From RPQK01 sp041946865 (GTDB lineage: Bacteria > Acidobacteriota > UBA6911 > RPQK01): 30,245 bases of DNA. The position numbers and the translations under genes were made by a program. The stretch lies in assembly GCA_041946865.1 (NCBI GenBank), contig JBHGBF010000038.1:1-30245 (forward strand), read 5' to 3'. The notes below the pieces were generated by a model. It was not told where the DNA came from, did not search any database, and worked only from the letters and a program-made list of their open reading frames with translations. Of the stretch, positions 1-9,300 are shown one piece after another. Numbering within the stretch: the stretch's first letter is position 1; each line of letters begins with the position of its first letter.

Positions 1-114
1 GGTTACGTAGGGAGAAATCTTTCTCTTGACAACCGAACTTCGAATGGGTGCGGCTCTGTCTCTACAGGTGCGACCACAACGCCATCACCCAAGAGCCCGC
101 GAGGCTGTTCCGGG

Positions 115-3100
115 CTAATACGCGGTCCTCTCGCGCAGCCCTGGCCGGGGCTGCCTGTTTCGACCTCCGTGAATCCGGTAGGATTCTACCAGCCATCCGA
201 AACTCTCCCACGGGCTTCTGGGTTGGGCCAGCGATGAGACACCGGAGCTCAGGTTTTGCGTGTTCCGGCGGTCCCGACCCATGCCCGGCCAAGGCAAGCT
301 GTTTTCGGTGGCCGCGGCCGGAGTGTCCCAAACGTAAAGATTGCCTTCGCGTGTGATGACCACCACTTCCACGTTCCCGTCGCCGTCCACATCGCCTGCG
401 ACAGGTGACGCCAGTATCCAGCCAAAGGTGAACTTGGGCCAGCCGGCCGGCTGGGATCCTTGCGAGCGAAAAGCCCGCACCATGTATCCGCCGCTGCCCA
501 TCACGACATCTGCCTTTCCGTCGCCGTCGACGTCTGCCAGGGCCGGGCTGGTCAGGAAGGACATGTCATCCATGACCACGGGGAAGGGGGTCAGCAGAGC
601 GTTGGTGAGCGGGTTCCAGGCCGAAAGCTGGAAATCCGACACCTCCTGGCTCCCCGGCAACGCAATATCGAGGAGTGCTCGAATGCCTGCAGTCGGCGCC
701 ACATATTCAGGCAGCCAGTCGCCGTCTATATCACCAAACGCCCCCGAGCCCAGGAACCCGAGGAACGGATAGTCTTTCGACCCACCGTTGTCCGACCAGT
801 CTTTGAGCACCCGAACGTACCCTTTTGGATCGACCCCAAGGAAGAAACCTCCCAGGGAATCGTAGAGGACGACCGGCCCGGCAGCGCCGAACACCGCTAC
901 CACGGATTGTCCCGCCGCACCAAGCTTCGCGATGGCTGGAGAGCCTGGAGCTCCGGTGCCGACAACCGGTAAAGCGCCCGGGACCATCAACGGAACGGGT
1001 GCGGGCCAGCCCGGCATCAATGGGCCGCTCGGCGCGCTGTTCCCGTCATGACGGATGGCGTAGATTCTCCCCGCCACATCCGGTCTGAGCGCCTCCTTAG
1101 TCACATTCATGATCTCCACGAACTTATCGTCGACGTCGTAACGAAGCTGCTCACCGGCATATTCTTCCGCCGTCCCCACCACGATTTCCGCGAAACCGTC
1201 GCCGTTGATGTCCCCGACAGCCGGCGATCCGCAGATCTTGGCCGGCCGGGAGCGAAGCTGTATTCCTTCCAAGGCCGTGACCACTCCGGTCGATTCATCG
1301 ACGGTGACCTTGGCCGGATCGGCCAGGCGAACTGGAAAGCCGGCAACCAGGGTGCCGTCCGAGCGCCACGCGTAAACGTGGCCATCCCAGGCGCCTGCGA
1401 CAATCTCCAGGTTCGCCTCATCGGCGCTGTCGAGATTCACCAGGGTCGGCGCTCCGGAAACCGCCGGGTCCGTGTCATTGAAACTATTCCGGTTAGTCGG
1501 AGTGGAAAGCTGCAGGTTGGTGCAGACCGGGAACCCAGGACGTCTCAAACCATGATCATCCCAAACGTAGATCTTGCCTTCCATCGACGCTGCTACGATT
1601 TCCGTGCGTCCGTCCTGGTCAATGTCGTCCGCGGCAACTGAGGCAAGGATGCTCTCCCGGGGAACGGGAACCTCGAGATTATCGTAAGCCGGAGACGGAT
1701 GAACGGGTATGGGATCGGTCGAAACGGGGAACCCCAGCAGCTCTTTACCGGTGATACCCGAGCAAACGTGCACTCGCCCGTCGCCTGTCCCGACCAGGAT
1801 GTCCAGGACACCGTCACGGTTCACGTCGGCCAGCTTGGGAGAGCTTTCTCCCGACGCTCCGAGTCGAATCGGCTGAACCTTCAGCGACGAGTCGGTGTGA
1901 ACCGCCACCACGCGCCGGTCTTCACCCACGTTGCCGCGATCGTCCGTGACTCTCAGCCGCAGTGTGACCGAGTGATCTTCCAGACTCCGCAGCGACGACG
2001 AGGGGATGAAGTTACAGCCTGCCGCCGTGCCCGCGGGATCCCAGTAACCCAGGAGGGATCCTTCTATCGCTTCGTTGGAGCTGGCGCTCGCAATATGCAC
2101 GAAGGTCTCCGGCTGGACGCCACAACCGCATTCCAGCGTGTAGGTGAACGAGGATGCTCGCACCGCCCGCGCCGATCCCAAGATGGGCACTCGTTTCGTC
2201 TGGCCCGGATCCACGGTTTCGAACCAGTCCAGCCCGGGGGAGAGGTCGGCTTCCGGCGGGATACGGTCCGGAAGCAGGCTCAGGAGCGTCACCGCATTCG
2301 GCCGTCCATAACCCGTGTATTGGTCCCAGCCCGCCTGGGTGGGGAATTGTTTCGAGTTGAAATTGCGCAGGACCGCCGGCAGGAAGATGGGCGTGTCGAG
2401 GTCCATGTCTGCCGATTGGTTGATGTCCTCAGCCGAGAGCCGCAGCAGCTGGCGGATTTCCTGTGCCGAGAAGGGGGTATTCAGTCCCGGATAGCCCTGC
2501 ATGAGACCCAGGTCAACCAGGTTCTTGCCGCGGGCAATCAGCAGCGCCACGAGCCCACTGGCCCTTGCCGTCGCTTCGGAAGAGCAGGCGGTTGACGGGA
2601 TCGACACCCAGGCCGAAGGACCGTAATTAGTGCATCCGTTCAGGATTGTGTAATCGTTCGTATTCTGGACGACAGATCCGTCGCCGTTGCGGATCGAGTT
2701 GACCCAGATCGTATGCTCGAGCGAAGACGGGTAGTTATTGTGTCTGCTTTGCTCATCAGCAGCGCTGGCGATGACCGGAATCCCGCGGCGATAAGCGTAG
2801 TCGATCGCGGCCTGCGACGATGGGGAGACAGTGATCGCACCCAATGCTTCGGAAATCAGCGAAACGCCCAGATCCACGGCATAGACCACTCCCTGGGCAA
2901 AGTCGCTGTCTGCCACAATGAAACTATCGCTCACCCGTATCGGGACAAACATGGCACTGGGCGCCACACCCGGAAAGTCAAAAGTGTTGTTCGCTTCGCC
3001 GACTTGCTCGATGGCGCGTCCGGTGCCGTGATTAAAGGCCGTGTCATCATCCGGATCGTTGTCATTTTCGAAAAAATCCCAGCCGGCGATGTCGTCGGCG

Positions 3101-3606
3101 TAGCCGTTCCCGTCCTCGTCGATCCCGTTGCTGTAAAGCCGGATCAGATCCTGTCCATCGATTAATCCGTTGCCGTTCTGATCGGTCGCTGCCGGAAAAT
3201 CCCGCACGTTGACAACCCCGTCGTTGTTGCAGTCATACGAGGCGCAGCCGGAGGGCAGGGGCAGCTCCCCCGTGTTCAGCGCCACCTTGGCGACCAGGTC
3301 GATATGGTCCCATCGAATTCCGCTGTCCAGCACGGCGGAGACGACGTCGGGCCGGCCGGTGGTGAGGCGCCAGGCGGCGAGGATGTTCATGCCGGTGACG
3401 AGCTTGAACTTCCAGGCATGACCGGATGTCTCCGAATAGTCATTGGGAAGCACCCCTTCCTTCAGGAACAGGTACTGACAGTAGTCGCCGGGGTTTGTAG
3501 ACCCGTCACTCTTCGGGTAAGGGACGTCAGCCTCGACGGAGATCACGAAAGACAGAGCAGCAGCGGTTGCCGCCACCATTTTCGAAAATCGAATGAAGGC
3601 GAACAT
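115..3606 (-). CDS. Secreted subtilisin-like (S8) serine protease with C-terminal FG-GAP/VCBS repeats
   Basis: Likely exported endopeptidase, 1163 residues. Residues 1-26 form a signal peptide, with probable cleavage after VEA. The S8 catalytic residues are visible: Asp94 in VLDSGI, His193 in FNHGTG and Ser343 in the degenerate motif CSSEATARASG, which aligns with the usual GTSMATPHVAG. The usual oxyanion-hole Asn (in AAGN) is replaced by Asp284 in ASAADEQ. Between Asp and His lies an insert rich in DxDGNG-type loops (about residues 125-190), probably calcium binding. From about residue 600 to 1110 there are at least six repeats of the D-x-(N/D)-x-DG-x-x-(E/D) type, the FG-GAP/VCBS propeller signature. 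The last 40 residues are Arg/Pro-rich and match nothing I know. The ATG at 3606 has no clear Shine-Dalgarno; Met10 (3579) is an alternative start that also keeps a signal peptide. Family is certain, activity and substrate are not. Confidence 0.9.
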   Translation of the reverse strand: MFAFIRFSKMVAATAAALSFVISVEADVPYPKSDGSTNPGDYCQYLFLKEGVLPNDYSETSGHAWKFKLVTGMNILAAWRLTTGRPDVVSAVLDSGIRWDHIDLVAKVALNTGELPLPSGCASYDCNNDGVVNVRDFPAATDQNGNGLIDGQDLIRLYSNGIDEDGNGYADDIAGWDFFENDNDPDDDTAFNHGTGRAIEQVGEANNTFDFPGVAPSAMFVPIRVSDSFIVADSDFAQGVVYAVDLGVSLISEALGAITVSPSSQAAIDYAYRRGIPVIASAADEQSRHNNYPSSLEHTIWVNSIRNGDGSVVQNTNDYTILNGCTNYGPSAWVSIPSTACSSEATARASGLVALLIARGKNLVDLGLMQGYPGLNTPFSAQEIRQLLRLSAEDINQSADMDLDTPIFLPAVLRNFNSKQFPTQAGWDQYTGYGRPNAVTLLSLLPDRIPPEADLSPGLDWFETVDPGQTKRVPILGSARAVRASSFTYTLECGCGVQPETFVHIASASSNEAIEGSLLGYWDPAGTAAGCNFIPSSSLRSLEDHSVTLRLRVTDDRGNVGEDRRVVAVHTDSSLKVQPIRLGASGESSPKLADVNRDGVLDILVGTGDGRVHVCSGITGKELLGFPVSTDPIPVHPSPAYDNLEVPVPRESILASVAADDIDQDGRTEIVAASMEGKIYVWDDHGLRRPGFPVCTNLQLSTPTNRNSFNDTDPAVSGAPTLVNLDSADEANLEIVAGAWDGHVYAWRSDGTLVAGFPVRLADPAKVTVDESTGVVTALEGIQLRSRPAKICGSPAVGDINGDGFAEIVVGTAEEYAGEQLRYDVDDKFVEIMNVTKEALRPDVAGRIYAIRHDGNSAPSGPLMPGWPAPVPLMVPGALPVVGTGAPGSPAIAKLGAAGQSVVAVFGAAGPVVLYDSLGGFFLGVDPKGYVRVLKDWSDNGGSKDYPFLGFLGSGAFGDIDGDWLPEYVAPTAGIRALLDIALPGSQEVSDFQLSAWNPLTNALLTPFPVVMDDMSFLTSPALADVDGDGKADVVMGSGGYMVRAFRSQGSQPAGWPKFTFGWILASPVAGDVDGDGNVEVVVITREGNLYVWDTPAAATENSLPWPGMGRDRRNTQNLSSGVSSLAQPRSPWESFGWLVESYRIHGGRNRQPRPGLRERTAY

Positions 3607-3715
3607 GGCCGAGACGCTATCACGAAGCGGACAAGCGAAACAACCGACCTCGCCCGCACCGGCCGGTGGTGTTACTTTGGAGGCCGTGGGAGTGAGCCCG
3701 CCGCCGAGACCAACC

Positions 3716-3755
3716 TTGTCACCCCGTCACCCTGTCACACCTCAGTCACCCTGTC
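3716..3755. repeat. GTCACCCT octamer repeat cluster 1
   Basis: GTCAC occurs at 3718, 3726, 3734 and 3745, the first three exactly 8 bases apart, with units close to GTCACCCT. It fills part of the 167-bp gap between nagA and the protease gene. The same unit recurs at 22757-22788 and in inverse orientation at 22595-22639. No coding role is seen. Confidence 0.7.
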
Positions 3756-3773
3756 CGGCTGAGCTCGCGCCTG

Positions 3774-4769
3774 CTAACCGGCTTCCACCTCGAATCGGCC
3801 TTCCTTCCATACCACCCGCTCGGAGACTGGAAGCGATCCCATTGACCTTCGGACAAGCCCGAGCGGGTTATGAAATCCGACCTGCCAAAGCTCCGGTTCA
3901 CTCAGCACTCCCAGGCTCGCCAGGTGGTTCATGCACTCCAGCATACAGGCGCTGGAGCCAACCAGGTGCTGTCCCTTCGGATTCCAGATCCGACCGCCCG
4001 GTTCGAGCACCACCTGCTGCCCCATGCAGTCGTAGTTGCCCGGCGGGAATCCTGCAAGCGGTGCAGAATCACTGACAACGATCAGCCTGCGAGAGCCTTT
4101 GACTCGGACCACTACCCGGATAAACGACGCAGGCAGGTGATGACCGTCGGTGATCAGCATGGCTGTCAGCCGCTCTTCGTCCAGCTGGTCCCAGAGCTGG
4201 TTGGGGTGACGGGGGAGCAGGTTGCCGATCCCGTTTCCCAGGTGAGTGCTTGCGATTGCGCCTAAGTCACAAGCTCGGCGTATTGTCTCACCGTCGGCAC
4301 GGTGATGGCCGAGGGACACGGTAATCCCGCACTTGACGGCGTAATCAATCAGTGCGAGCGCGCCGGGTCTTTCGGGCGCCACGGTCAGAATCGATACATG
4401 GTCGTCTGCGAGCTTGCGCAGCCGGTCGAGGAGGCGAACCGAAGGCGCCTGCACGTAGTCGAGCGGGTGGGCGCCACGCGCCCCGTCCTCCGGCGAAATA
4501 AACGGACCTTCCAAGTGCAGGCCCAGCAGCACCTCACTGAGATCCCTTTCCTTTATGCAACGGGCAAAGACGGGCAGATTGGATTCGTAGACGTCCAGCG
4601 ACGAGGTGATCAGCGTCGGGCAAAAGGCAATCGTGCCTCGCTCGCGCAGCCTTTCGACCACGTGCCTGACTTTCTCAATGGTGAGATCAGCCGTAGAGAA
4701 ATCGATTCCCAGGTAACCATTGACCTGGAGATCCACGAATCCGGCCGGTTTAGAGCCTCGGTTTTTCAT
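3774..4769 (-). CDS. nagA: N-acetylglucosamine-6-phosphate deacetylase (NagA), short form
   Basis: Predicted cytoplasmic amidohydrolase that removes the acetyl group from GlcNAc-6-phosphate, giving GlcN-6-phosphate for NagB. The 331-residue protein shows the NagA motifs in order: DLQVNG (14-19), metal ligand Glu87 in HLEGPF, His155/156 in LGHHRADG, His176 in STHLGNG, and catalytic Asp234 in VVSDSAPLAG. The Gln in DLQVNG matches E. coli-type enzymes that use one metal. The ATG at 4769 overlaps the nagB stop by four bases (ATGA), which fixes this start and implies translational coupling; a longer in-frame extension would run back through nagB. The protein begins almost directly at the barrel strand GFVDLQVNG, so the small N-terminal beta domain of about 45-50 residues found in E. 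coli NagA is absent. Function is well supported; the missing domain leaves some doubt about substrate. Confidence 0.88.
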   Translation of the reverse strand: MKNRGSKPAGFVDLQVNGYLGIDFSTADLTIEKVRHVVERLRERGTIAFCPTLITSSLDVYESNLPVFARCIKERDLSEVLLGLHLEGPFISPEDGARGAHPLDYVQAPSVRLLDRLRKLADDHVSILTVAPERPGALALIDYAVKCGITVSLGHHRADGETIRRACDLGAIASTHLGNGIGNLLPRHPNQLWDQLDEERLTAMLITDGHHLPASFIRVVVRVKGSRRLIVVSDSAPLAGFPPGNYDCMGQQVVLEPGGRIWNPKGQHLVGSSACMLECMNHLASLGVLSEPELWQVGFHNPLGLVRRSMGSLPVSERVVWKEGRFEVEAG

Positions 4770-5512
4770 TGCCTTTTTGGTAACAGGGAAGCAGATTCCT
4801 TGTCGAGCAAGACCGTGCACGACGGGTGCGTCTGCAGAATAAATCCGGGGTGCATGTTCGTTACTCCGCCGCTGAAGCAGTCGCGGACCGCCTGGGCTTT
4901 TCTGGCGTCGGGAATTACGCAAAGGATGTAGTGCGCCTTGAGGCTCTGGCGCACGGACATGGAAATGGCCTGCGTCGGCACTTCGTCTACACACTTGAAC
5001 CACCCCTCCCCGACCTGCTGGCGCCGGCAGGCCTGGTCAAGGTTGACGACCAGATAGGGCTCGGTGGTGTCGAAGTCGGCCGGCGGATCGTTGAAAGCGA
5101 GGTGACCGTTCTCTCCTATTCCCACAAAAGCTGCGTCGATCTCGCGTTGTGTGATCAGATTTCCGACCCGCCGGCATTCGGCACGCGGATCGGGATTTTC
5201 ACCATTGATGTAGTAAAAGCCTTTGGGGTGAACGCGCTGCTCCACTCGTTCGCGCAGATATTTCCTGAAGCTCGCCGGATGTGACATGGGGAGCCCGACA
5301 TATTCGTCAAGATGAAAGAAAACGACGCGGCTCCAATCGATACCGCAAGGTTGGGCCAGCCGGTCCAGAAAGGCGGCCTGAGACATTCCGGTGGCGACGA
5401 TGACGTTCGCTTCGGCCTTGTCCGCGAGCGCGGTCTTGAGGATGGCTGCCGCCTGACTGGCAGCCGCTTCGGCTAACTCGTGGCTGGTTTCGTGCTGCAC
5501 TTCGATACGCAT
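4766..5512 (-). CDS. nagB: Glucosamine-6-phosphate deaminase family protein (NagB-like)
   Basis: Predicted cytoplasmic isomerase/deaminase converting GlcN-6-phosphate to fructose-6-phosphate and ammonia, the step after NagA. In the 248-residue protein the segment FFHLDEYVGLP carries the proton-transfer Asp69 (E. coli Asp72), and GIGENGHLAFNDP carries His137 (E. coli His143). Two other active-site positions differ from E. coli: the Asp of GNDGH is Asn135 and the Glu of FNEP is Asp142. The usual GGTP phosphate loop reads ATGMSQAAF. My recollection is that this ENGH/FNDP pattern marks a NagB paralogue group rather than a damaged enzyme, but I cannot check that here. The ATG at 5512 is chosen because AAGGAGG sits five bases upstream; a GTG at 5536 lies before that site. 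First gene of the nagB-nagA unit. Confidence 0.85.
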   Translation of the reverse strand: MRIEVQHETSHELAEAAASQAAAILKTALADKAEANVIVATGMSQAAFLDRLAQPCGIDWSRVVFFHLDEYVGLPMSHPASFRKYLRERVEQRVHPKGFYYINGENPDPRAECRRVGNLITQREIDAAFVGIGENGHLAFNDPPADFDTTEPYLVVNLDQACRRQQVGEGWFKCVDEVPTQAISMSVRQSLKAHYILCVIPDARKAQAVRDCFSGGVTNMHPGFILQTHPSCTVLLDKESASLLPKRQ

Positions 5513-5658
5513 TCTCCCTCCTTGGGTATGGACCACGGCAGAGCCGCCGGCGAAGTGACGGTAGCGCGGATGAAAGTACCGCGGCAGCCCGTTCGCTGCG
5601 TGGAAAAAGGCTTCGCTCGGGGCCCTGTTGGGCTGGTAGTCTCGGTCACGCTGTTCAT

Positions 5659-5690
5659 CTTATAGCAAGCGATTGGACTTGTCCTCCAAT
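5659..5690 (-). promoter_or_regulatory. Possible nagBA promoter with overlapping operator
   Basis: On the minus strand TATAAG (5664-5659) resembles a -10 box about 150 bases before nagB; no good -35 is seen. Just upstream is the inverted repeat ATTGGA-N7-TCCAAT (5672-5690). Its core TGGACTTGTCCT matches 8 of 12 bases of TGGTCTAGACCA, the site known for GntR-type amino-sugar regulators of the DasR/NagR group. That the site controls nagBA is inference. Confidence 0.28.
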
Positions 5691-6163
5691 TCGCGCCATA
5701 CTGATATCAAGGTAACCGAAAGAGAGCCTCTCCTTCTGGTGAAAGTGCTGCATTTGCGGAAAGCGGCTGAGAACGGCAGCTTGTTCGAAGGCGGCCTTGA
5801 ACGGGACCGCCACAACAAGGCGTCTGCTATGACGGCCTGAGTTTGCTGTGCCTTGGCTGATTTTTAGCCTCCGGGCCCATGGTGGGCCTCCCCCGTCAAA
5901 GGATTCCAGCCGAAAAGGCTTTGATTGCCGCATTGTGAGTGTGTCTGGAGACAGACCGTTGCACAGCCCGTTTGAGAAGCAGCAACTTTTTGGTTGGTTT
6001 TTACATCTATTACAAAACGAACGGGACGTCTTCGTCTGCCAGCAAGTCCCGGTGAGCTGCAGTTGACTCACAGTTGATCTGGCGCAGGTGATTTAAGTAT
6101 GAGCAGTCACAGGAGTGCAGCGCGTTGCCGTCGGAACCCTTGCCTTTTGCACTTTTATCTAGT

Positions 6164-6193
6164 CTTTAACTACTGGGCGACCAGCAGTTAAAG
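6164..6193. other. 13-bp hairpin with GCGA tetraloop
   Basis: CTTTAACTACTGG (6164-6176) and CCAGCAGTTAAAG (6181-6193) pair over 13 positions with one mismatch, closing a GCGA loop of the stable GNRA class. No T run follows on either strand, so a standard terminator is unlikely. It lies 144 bases before the penicillin-binding protein start and could be a leader structure or a protein-binding dyad. Confidence 0.55.
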
Positions 6194-6336
6194 CCCCACG
6201 TTTCAACGCACACCTATCTTACTTAGCGTTTTTCGCAACAGCGGAATCGCGCCGGACCGCGCCGAAGCAACTCGGCGGTGTCTGTCCGCGAGTCCACAAG
6301 TGAAGGAATCGGATAAGCAAAAGGGTTAGAACGGCT

Positions 6337-9300
6337 GTGTTTACTGAACCTGTCGAGAAATTCACTTTCCAGCTGAGGAGCCTCTGGACACAGATTTCGA
6401 ACGGCGGGCTGCTGCTCGGCGGCCGGATCACCGGCTACCGCCAGCGCTTGATCGTTCGCCGGCCGCCCAATTGGATGTTCTGGGCGCTGCTTGGGACGAC
6501 TCTCGTCCTGGGAGTTTTCTACGAGGTCGAGACGTCCACGCTACAGAGTCACGTATTTTCTTACACGGTCCGCAAAATGACCTACTCGATTGAACCGGGA
6601 CCCAGCCAGAGCGTTGTCTTCCCCAAGGACGGACCGCTCAACCTGCGGCGTGGCTATACCCGAATCGGAGAATTTCAGGAGCGCCTCGAGAATCAAGGTT
6701 ATCGCGTCGAAGAACAGGCGCGCTTCTCACCCTACCTGGCGAAGCTGATGGAATGGGGGATTGCTCCGCCGTATCGCGATCCCGGCCTGGCGGGCCTGGA
6801 GATCAAGAGCGCCGAAGGCGCGGTGCTCCATAGTGCGATCGACCGCGACCAGGAATTCGAGAGTTACGAGGAGATCCCGCCGCTGGTCGCGAAAGCCCTG
6901 CTGCTGATCGAGAACCGCAAGCTCGCCGTGGAATCCGCTTATCCGACCAACAACCCGGTCGTGGAGTGGAACCGGATGGCCAAGGCCTCGCTGACTTACG
7001 CCGGGAACAAGCTGGGATTGCCGGTGCGACTTGAAGGAGGCAGCACGCTCGCCACCCAACTGGAAAAATACCTGCATTCGCCGGACGGCCGAACCGAATC
7101 GCCCGGCGACAAGATTAAGCAGATTATTTCCGCCAGCCTGAAGGCTTACCGGGACGGCGCCAATACCAGTAACGCCCGCCGTCGCATCCTGATTGACTAC
7201 CTGAACACGATGCCGCTTGCCGCGGCGCCGGGATTTGGCGAGATCAACGGCCTCGGCCAGGGACTCGAAGCCTGGTTCGGCATGGACTTGAAACACACGG
7301 CGGCCATCCTGCGTTCCGAGGAGGACACGCCCCAGAAAGCGGCGGCGTTCAAGCATGTCCTGACCCTCCTGGCCGCCGTACGCGCTCCCGGCTACTACCT
7401 CCTTCAGGACCGGGCGGCTCTGGAGCAGCGAGCCCGGTACTACGCGCGTCTGCTGGCCGAGTTCGGGCTGACAACTCAAGAGTTCAGTGAAGAGGTGCGC
7501 GAGGCGAAGGTCAGCTTCCTGCCCGCCGCCCGTTTCGGCAGCACCGGCTTCTCCCCGCGGCAAAAACTGTCCTCCGCATTGCGGAACGATCTGGCAGCCT
7601 TGCTCGGAGTCGGCGACTTTTACAGCCTGAACCGGTTGGATCTCGAAGTCCGTACCTCGGTCGACGCCATGCTTCAACAGCGTGTCGACGAGCTGTTTGC
7701 GAAACTCAAAGATCCCCAATTCCTTGACAAGCACGGTCTTATTGCCGAGCGGCTGCTCCTGACCGGGGACCCGGCCGACGTCATCTACAGCCTGGTCCTG
7801 TTTGAGAGCACCCCCGACGGCAATGTGCTTCGAATCCAGACCGACACCCTGGACCGTCCGCTCGACGTGAACGAGGGGATCAAAATGGAGTTGGGAAGCA
7901 CCGCCAAACTCCGGACTCTGGCCCACTACCTGGAGGTGGTCGCTTCGCTTTACTACGAACGCCATCGCCTGAGCAATCCGCAGGATCCGATTACCGCGTT
8001 CGTGGTCCAGGCCTTCAAGGAAGACCCTGGGATCAGTCTGGAGGAGTTGCTGCAGAAGTCCCTCGATAGGGATTATTCGGCAAGTCCGGGCGAAGTCTTC
8101 TTCACGGGCGGCGGCGCTCACGTTTTCGGCAACTTCGACCCGGACGACAACGGGCGGCGGATGAGCATTCGGGAAGCGACTCGGCGCTCGACAAACCTGG
8201 TGTTCATCCGGCTGATGCGCGACCTGGTCCGGTTCCACCAGGCGCGTCTGCCCTACGATCCCCAGGTGATACTTTCCCGTCCTGAGAACCCGACCCGGCA
8301 GCGCATGCTAAAGGAGATAGCCGACAGCGAATCAAGGAGCGCTCTCTGGCATGCTTTCCGCAGTTTCCAGGGCGCCGACAAGCGTCAAATCATGTCCAGA
8401 CTGCTCGGCAGCCGGGCAACCAATCCCCGACACCTGGCCATCTTGTTTTTCGCCTGGACAGGGACGGCCCATGCCGACACCCAGAACGACCTGGCCCAGT
8501 GGCTCGAGCTTTACGGCGCGAAGGTCAAGCCGGACGAGGTCGCGAAGCTGGCTCGTGCCTACAGCAACCCTGACCTGACGCTGGCCGACTATGGCTACCT
8601 GCTTGGCTGCCACCCGCTCAAGGTCTTCGTCGCCGGTGAGTTGAGCAAACGGCGCCTGAACTGGGATGAGCTGCTTTCGAAGAGCGGGCCTGCGTGTGAA
8701 GTTTCCACCAGCTGGCTGTTCAAGTCGAGGAACCGGCGGGCTCAGGATCTGCGGCTGCGAATTCGAATCGAGCAGGACGCCTTTGCGCGCATGACTCCCT
8801 ACTGGAGACGGCTCGGGTTTCCCTTCGAACACCTGGTTCCGTCTTATGCGACTGCCATCGGCAACTCTTCCGACCGACCGGCCGCACTGGCAGAGCTGAT
8901 GGGGATCATCCTGAACGACGGTGAGTTGCGGCCGACCCTTCGCTTCCGGGAATTGCGTTTCGGGCCGAGGACGCCGTATCGAACGGTGATCGTCCCGGCC
9001 GCCGGCCAAAGCCAACGGGTCATGATCCCGGCCGTTTCGCGCGTGCTACGCGGAGTGCTGGCCGACGTCGTCGACGGTGGTACGGCACGCCGTATTGCGG
9101 GTGTTTTCAAGGAACAGGACGGCAGGAAGATCGTGGTGGGCGGGAAGACCGGCTCGGGCGATAACCGTCTCAAGTCCTTCGCTCGCGGCGGCGCCGTGAT
9201 TGGCTCGCGTGCCGTCAATCGCACGGCCACCTTCGCCTTCTACATCGGAGATCGGTACTTTGGCGTGATCACAGCTTGCGTCCTCGGTTCTGAAGCCGGT

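Larger units (their letters stand above)
5513..6336. other. Divergent intergenic region between nagB and the penicillin-binding protein gene
   Basis: This 824-bp gap has no convincing gene; open frames within it lack ribosome binding sites and family features. It must carry the promoters for both flanking units. It contains an inverted repeat next to a possible -10 box (5659-5690) and a strong hairpin (6164-6193), listed separately. The rest shows nothing I recognise. Confidence 0.6.

Noticed and set aside
1..31. TTGACA at 26-31 as a promoter
   Set aside because: No -10 box at a workable distance and no plus-strand gene follows.
1699..2595. A 298-codon plus-strand frame within the protease gene
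   Set aside because: Opposite a clear S8/FG-GAP protein and without any family feature.
4770..5003. N-terminal extension of NagA by 78 residues
   Set aside because: It would be read out of frame through nagB; the sequence resembles no NagA N-terminus, and the ATGA overlap gives a better start.
5655..6071. A 138-codon minus-strand frame in the nagB upstream gap
   Set aside because: No ribosome binding site, odd composition and no recognisable domain.
6727..8238. A 503-codon minus-strand frame across the penicillin-binding protein gene
   Set aside because: Antisense shadow; the plus-strand protein has all its active-site motifs, this one has none.
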